A DNA stretch of 21,148 bases, taken from positions 1-21,148 of the forward strand of contig CAZNYC010000069.1 in assembly GCA_964577175.1 (NCBI GenBank). The letters are read 5' to 3'. Of the stretch, positions 18,502-21,148 are shown in pieces. This DNA comes from BS750m-G62 sp964577175 (GTDB lineage: Bacteria > Planctomycetota > Phycisphaerae > FEN-1346). A model generated the notes under the pieces. That model ran no database searches, was not told the origin of the DNA, and saw only the letters and a program-made list of their open reading frames with translations. A program made the position numbers and the translations under genes. Position 1 is the stretch's first letter; every line of letters begins with the position of its first letter.

Positions 18502-21148
18502 CGAGCCGCCGCCCCACGGCCCCCGGACGTCGCGGGCGCTCGCGGCGAGGAGGACGAGCGTCACGTCGAGTTCCCGCGGCGGGTGGACGGTGACCCGTTC
18601 GATGGGCGCCGCCGGCCGCGGGTTCACCCATTCCCACTGGAACAGGTGGACGTACCTGCCGGCCCCATCCTTCAGCGACCACACGTGCCGGTTCCGGTTC
18701 GTGGCGCGATTGGCGTGCGGGGTGTCGAACCGGCGGACGTTGTCCGTCAGTCGCACCGGCAGCGTGGCCGTCTCGCCGTCGGCGTACGCGACCTCGTAAT
18801 TCCCGCATGGCCATCCGTACATCCATTTGCGGTAGGCGGCCCCCTGGGCGTTCGGGTCCTTCGGATCGTTGATGTGGGCCGTGTGGAGGAAGACGAGCGA
18901 GGCGGCCGTCCGGCCGACGGGCAGCCCGACGGATTCGTGCCCCTTACCGAGGACGAGGCAGTTCTCCGGTCCGTCGGCGAGGCGCATGGGGATGCCGCCG
19001 ACCTCCCGCCGGCCGCGGGGCAGGGCGGGCGGTTCCGCTCCGCCGCCGTACGCCTCGGGCTTGGCCTTCGCGAGAAACGTCGCGAACGCGTCCCGCAGAT
19101 GGGCGTCGAGGTCGAGCGGTTTCACCTTGCGGCTCGCGTGCGGGTTCGCGTCCGCCGCCAGGACGCGACGGACGGCCGTCACGCGCTCCGACGTCGGCCC
19201 GTGGGGGACCTGGCGGTTCCAGCAATAATCGGCCCCGGCGAGCAGCGTCCCCATCGACAGGAGGGTCGAATACGTATCCCGCAGGTCGCGCTCGTGGCCG
19301 AAACTGTAAATCCCCTGGCCGAACCCCATCACCTTCGCCTCGTTTTCGTCGCTCAGCGTCCAGAAGTGCGTGGCGTTGGGCCAGACGTGGAAGCCGTGCC
19401 GGCGGAACCAGGCGATGTCGCGGTCGGCCTCGCGCGGGGTCCACAGGTTGATGATGGCGCCCGGCGGGAACCGATCGATGGTCTTGTATACGTCGTGCCG
19501 CTTGCCGTTGTGGAACGGCGTGAGCATGTCGTGGTAGACCATCATGCGGATGCCTCGCTCGCGGAGCCACCGGGCGAGTTCCTGGTGGACCTGGAGGAAC
19601 GCCTCGGCGTGCGGCCGACCGCCGAGGGTCGGGTCCGGCCGCTCGTCCCTGGCGGGGGTGTGCCACCACTCGTCGCTCTTCGGGCTGAAGTAGGCGGGGT
19701 CGAGCGCGTCGCACAGGTCGGCCGCGCAGTCGAAGACGATGGCGTCGTGCTTCGGGTGGGTGACGTCCGCCTGCCGGGGCCAGCCCTTCTCGGTGAGTTC
19801 CGGGTGGTAGCGGAGCAGCCAGTGGTTGGCGTGGCCGCCCACGGCCATCGCGGGGCACAGGCGGAGGAAACGGTCGCCGGCGAGGCGCGCCAGGCGCCGC
19901 AGGTCGTCCAGCGAGTAGATGCGCTCGGAGCCGTTGAACTCCGGCCGCCGCTCGAACCGCACGAGCGCCGATACGTCAATGTAAAGCGTGTTGAACTTCA
20001 TCCCCGCGACGAACCGGTCCGTCCAGTCCAAGAGGTACGCGATGCCGCGGTCCTCGCGGATCGTGCCGTTGCGGAACGTCCACGGATGGGCGAAACGGGC
20101 CATCCGGTTCGGCCAGGAGGGCCGGTCGAGTACCTCGCCGCACGGCACCGCCGGCCGCGGCCGATGGGCGCCCCGCACGAGTTGCAGCAGCGTGACCGTG
20201 GCGTAGTAGAGGCCGGGCTCGTCCGCCCCGGTCAGGACGGCCCGGCGGGGGTCGATCCGAAGATGGTAGCCTTCCGGCTTCAACTCGACGGTCTTGCCGA
20301 AGGCGCCGACGCGGTCGGCGATCCGCAGGACGATGCCCGAGGCGGGCGGGTCGCCCTCGAAGCGCTCGATTTCGGGTCGCACGGCCGCATAGCCGCGGAG
20401 GTCGCCCGCGAGAATCTCGGCCGTGCGCGCCGTGCGGTCGGTCGCGCCGGCGGGCAGGTGGATCGCCGCGAGGTCGGCTGTCTCGCACGTCGCGTCGCGC
20501 CAGGCGGCGCGCTTCGGACGGGGCCAGACCAGCGGCGCGCCGAGCAACTCGTCGGCGGTCTCCTTCGGCGGCGGGGGCGGGGCGGGCTCGCTCACCAGGC
20601 GCACCCGGCCCACGCGGAACGCGAGGTCGCTGCCCTCACCGTCGGCCCCGGTCCGAAGCATGACGTGGTCGAGCCGGTTCCACCGCGGCGGGAAGTCCGC
20701 CCGCCGGAATCCGCGGGCCACGGCGTAGGTGTGCACGCCGCGCTCCAGGTGGACCTTCTTGACGAGGATCGTCTTGTCGCCGAAGGCGCACGAGACCCGG
20801 ACGGCGGGGAAGTCGCTGCGGTCGCAGGCGACGAGCACCTCCAGTCCCTTCCATCGCCGGCCGGTGGGCGGGGCGGGGACCTTTTCTACCTGGAGCGTCG
20901 AACACGCCGTGCCCCGTGTGCCGCGGTAGCGGATCTCGATCCACGCCCGGCCGTCGGCTTCCACGCGGCGGGCGACGGGTTCCAGGTTGCTCCCCTCGAT
21001 CCACCTGGCCGTGTAGTGGCGGAACGCCGACGGGTCGGACCGGCCGGCGTCGAAGAGGACGGGGCCGGCGGCGTCGCTCCCCGCGGCGTCGGCGGCGCCG
21101 CCGGCCGCGAAAAGCACCGTGGCCGCGAGGAGTGCGAGACGGCAGGGT
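18472..21148 (-). CDS. GH20-like exported glycosidase, 5' end outside the window
   Basis: At least 891 residues. The frame stays open to the window edge, where PCRLALLAATVLFAAGG is the core of a signal peptide, so the true start is a few codons outside; the GTG at 21117 falls inside that signal and is not the start. Counting from that GTG: a beta-rich, possibly carbohydrate-binding domain at about 20-176; a GH20b domain at about 198-318 with GYHLRIDPRRAVLTGADEPG followed by LYYATVTLLQLV; a catalytic-barrel region at about 330-650; and a C-terminal beta-domain at about 690-865. The GH20 Asp-Glu pair may be D482-E483 in SPKSDEWWH, where family members usually have a His-x-Gly-x-Asp-Glu motif. 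The product ends RKGRKERK, encoded by a CGCAAAG repeat. Likely releases N-acetylhexosamine or a related sugar, with moderate certainty. Confidence 0.8.
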   Translation of the reverse strand, partial: PCRLALLAATVLFAAGGAADAAGSDAAGPVLFDAGRSDPSAFRHYTARWIEGSNLEPVARRVEADGRAWIEIRYRGTRGTACSTLQVEKVPAPPTGRRWKGLEVLVACDRSDFPAVRVSCAFGDKTILVKKVHLERGVHTYAVARGFRRADFPPRWNRLDHVMLRTGADGEGSDLAFRVGRVRLVSEPAPPPPPKETADELLGAPLVWPRPKRAAWRDATCETADLAAIHLPAGATDRTARTAEILAGDLRGYAAVRPEIERFEGDPPASGIVLRIADRVGAFGKTVELKPEGYHLRIDPRRAVLTGADEPGLYYATVTLLQLVRGAHRPRPAVPCGEVLDRPSWPNRMARFAHPWTFRNGTIREDRGIAYLLDWTDRFVAGMKFNTLYIDVSALVRFERRPEFNGSERIYSLDDLRRLARLAGDRFLRLCPAMAVGGHANHWLLRYHPELTEKGWPRQADVTHPKHDAIVFDCAADLCDALDPAYFSPKSDEWWHTPARDERPDPTLGGRPHAEAFLQVHQELARWLRERGIRMMVYHDMLTPFHNGKRHDVYKTIDRFPPGAIINLWTPREADRDIAWFRRHGFHVWPNATHFWTLSDENEAKVMGFGQGIYSFGHERDLRDTYSTLLSMGTLLAGADYCWNRQVPHGPTSERVTAVRRVLAADANPHASRKVKPLDLDAHLRDAFATFLAKAKPEAYGGGAEPPALPRGRREVGGIPMRLADGPENCLVLGKGHESVGLPVGRTAASLVFLHTAHINDPKDPNAQGAAYRKWMYGWPCGNYEVAYADGETATLPVRLTDNVRRFDTPHANRATNRNRHVWSLKDGAGRYVHLFQWEWVNPRPAAPIERVTVHPPRELDVTLVLLAASARDVRGPWGGGSNRKGRKERK

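Overview
The window looks like GC-rich chromosomal DNA from a glycan-degrading bacterium, most likely a planctomycete. This is inferred from the protein mix: Tat-exported Gfo/Idh/MocA oxidoreductases in several paralogues, DUF6807 ('PmoA'), DUF1080 and ThuA proteins. Verrucomicrobia, Lentisphaerae or related lineages cannot be excluded. One run of 100 N, flanked by identical 55-base ends, shows that this is a scaffolded assembly, probably a metagenome bin. No rRNA, tRNA, transposase, phage gene or CRISPR array was seen.

All fifteen genes lie on the minus strand, so transcription runs right to left. In that order they are: a GH20-like exported glycosidase whose 5' end is cut by the window edge; a DUF6807-ThuA fusion; two Gfo/Idh/MocA oxidoreductases (one Tat-exported, one cytoplasmic); the assembly gap; a GxxExxY protein; an Nramp-like membrane transporter whose stop codon overlaps the GTG start of a URO-D-family protein; a Tat-exported DUF6807 protein; a Gfo/Idh/MocA protein; a ThuA protein; another Gfo/Idh/MocA protein; a DUF1080 protein 29 nt ahead of a second DUF6807 protein; a small exported protein broken by an apparent one-base frameshift; and a last Gfo/Idh/MocA protein.

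The likely theme is sugar breakdown by oxidation outside the cytoplasm. Gfo/Idh/MocA enzymes of this kind oxidise a sugar hydroxyl, often C3. DUF1080 proteins cleave 3-keto-glycosides. ThuA works with a Gfo/Idh/MocA partner (ThuB) in rhizobial 3-keto-disaccharide metabolism. Here most members carry Tat or Sec signals, so the keto-sugar chemistry would happen in the periplasm. DUF6807 has no firmly known role, but it occurs three times here, once fused to ThuA and once in a tight pair with DUF1080. It is therefore the best candidate for an uncharacterised step. Two of the five oxidoreductases have lost part of the usual Glu-Lys-Pro active-site motif.

Nearly every spacer carries a repeat. Four related palindromes of about 100-136 bp sit just downstream of stop codons in the left half. 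Short hairpins with varied GC-rich stems but recurring CAAG/CTTG loops are scattered throughout. A two-arm REP/BIME-like structure lies at 9149-9254. Repeats based on CGCAAAG dominate from 12.3 to 18.5 kb; one of them supplies the C-terminus of the GH20-like gene, and another appears to have caused the assembly break.
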